From assembly GCA_023251195.1 (NCBI GenBank), contig JAHEZG010000183.1, forward strand, positions 1 through 7,859: a stretch of 7,859 nt of DNA, written 5' to 3'. A model generated the notes under the pieces. That model had not been told where the DNA came from and did not search any database. It worked only from the letters and a program-made list of their open reading frames with translations. Made by a program: the position numbers and the translations under genes. Below, piece by piece: positions 7,255 to 7,859 of the stretch. The stretch is from Chitinophagaceae bacterium (GTDB lineage Bacteria; Bacteroidota; Bacteroidia; Chitinophagales; UBA10324). Each line of letters begins with the position of its first letter. Within the stretch, counting starts at the first letter, position 1.

Positions 7255-7403
7255 TTGGGTTGTTGGTTTTTTTCAGTAATAATTTTATTGATAGAAAATA
7301 TTTTCTTCATATCCGCACTTCCGTTTAATAAAATAATAAACACGAAAAGAGAAATCAGTTTTAAAAAAAGCCAAGCGAAAAATTTGCTGCTGTTTTTTTT
7401 CAT
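7236..7403 (-). CDS. Small hydrophobic protein, 55 residues, single membrane segment or signal peptide
   Basis: This ORF runs from ATG 7401-7403 to TAG at 7236-7238. The translation begins MKKNSSKFFAWLFLKLIS, followed by FVFIILLNGSAD and a polar tail ending KWPQED. A basic start, a strongly hydrophobic stretch at about 8-26 and a hydrophilic tail suit either a single-pass inner membrane protein or a small secreted peptide with cleavage near GSA (28-30). An in-frame TAA lies six codons upstream of this ATG, so it is the only ATG choice. It starts 37 bases after the EEP gene ends, and its last 19 bases overlap the start of the M15 peptidase, which reads in another frame; this suggests translational coupling. 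It could be a holin-like or regulatory partner of that peptidase. No family is recognised, and a chance ORF is possible because it is short, but the coherent hydrophobic profile and fit between neighbours argue for a real gene. Confidence 0.55.
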   Translation of the reverse strand: MKKNSSKFFAWLFLKLISLFVFIILLNGSADMKKIFSINKIITEKNQQPKWPQED

Positions 7404-7440
7404 GGTTAAATAATTGTAGGGTTAATCTATTTAAAATCAG

Positions 7441-7859
7441 TTACAGATTTATTTTTATTGAAACAGGGCAGTGGTCAGATGCAGCAGGTTTAATATTGCC
7501 AACACCAGAGTATCGAGAACCAGTGTATTGCGTACATTTTTTAGCAATCCCTTTTCTGATAATTTTTGGAAGTACCGTTGCATTTTTAGTTGCTATTTTT
7601 TTTGATAGCAATAAATAATCGAGTTGCGCCACGCTTTTATCTCCATCATACCAATGTGTCCACTGGTCCTTTGCCGGCAATCGTTTTAAAACATTTTCTA
7701 ACCAAGGCTGGCTGAGCAATGGATTTAATCCTGTACTTGGCAGGTAATCATTCAAATCGCCAAGCACAATAAAGTTTTCGTTGCCCGGATTATTTCCAAA
7801 CTTGTTTTTAATAATTTTTACTACTTGCTCTGATTGATTCTTTCGGCGCTCCATTGTTT
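7441..7859 (-). CDS. Endonuclease/exonuclease/phosphatase (EEP) family enzyme, C-terminal part, cut by window edge
   Basis: The frame is open through the right edge, so the start and N-terminal half are missing; the internal Met at 7852-7854 is probably not the start because the frame continues upstream of it. The visible part holds the last EEP motifs: IVLGDLNDY (GDLN at 7750-7761), with the Asp and Asn that bind the metal and phosphate; QLDYLLLS (around 7620), with the conserved Asp; and ASDHCPV (around 7465-7482), with the Asp-His pair that activates the catalytic water. The fold is that of DNase I, exonuclease III and inositol-polyphosphate phosphatases, all Mg-dependent phosphodiester or phosphoester hydrolases. 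The substrate cannot be told from this half; a nuclease or phosphatase role are both open. WTHWYDGDKS resembles the substrate-loop region of bacterial EEP proteins annotated only as family members. It is followed at 37 bases by the small hydrophobic ORF and probably shares its transcript. Confidence 0.85.
   Translation of the reverse strand, partial: TMERRKNQSEQVVKIIKNKFGNNPGNENFIVLGDLNDYLPSTGLNPLLSQPWLENVLKRLPAKDQWTHWYDGDKSVAQLDYLLLSKKIATKNATVLPKIIRKGIAKKCTQYTGSRYSGVGNIKPAASDHCPVSIKINL

Overview
The window is an AT-rich stretch in which every supportable gene lies on the minus strand, so the genes read from high to low coordinates. Untranslated leaders are A/T-rich and lack clear AGGAGG-type ribosome binding sites, and several proteins have a Bacteroidota look: an outer-membrane-type barrel candidate with a signal peptide, an M19-like hydrolase of the DLHCH/YDPP type, and a cache-sensor membrane NTPase. 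I infer a member of Bacteroidota (perhaps Chitinophagales/Sphingobacteriales-like) from this; no marker gene settles it.

Right block (7859 down to 5306), in reading order: the C-terminal part of an endonuclease/exonuclease/phosphatase (EEP) family enzyme; a 55-codon small hydrophobic ORF that overlaps the next start by 19 bases; an M15-type peptidoglycan peptidase resembling phage endolysins and lacking a signal peptide; a 91-residue protein resembling a small beta-sandwich; and, 9 bases further on, a 394-residue secreted protein that looks like an outer membrane barrel. Gaps are short (37, overlap, 35 and 9 bases), so this looks like one transcription unit.

A 167-base AT-rich gap (5139-5305) separates this from the left block. 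The left block is dominated by a 1444-residue membrane protein (5138-804). I read it as two tandem cache-like periplasmic sensor modules, a five-helix membrane block, a third uncharacterised periplasmic segment, and then a cytoplasmic P-loop NTPase-like domain with a winged-helix-like region and a C-terminal membrane hairpin. Its Walker A motif ends in GK-Phe instead of GK-Ser/Thr and no normal acidic Walker B is visible, so it may bind nucleotide without hydrolysing it, or use it only as a switch. After 68 bases comes the N-terminal part of an M19-like metallohydrolase, cut by the left edge.

How the parts work together is inference. The big protein could sense an envelope or external small molecule and pass the signal to its cytoplasmic NTPase-like module. 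The right block combines a cell-wall-cutting enzyme, a small membrane protein and a barrel candidate, which suggests envelope remodelling or a lysis/export-type function. No mobile element, CRISPR array, tRNA or rRNA gene was recognised.
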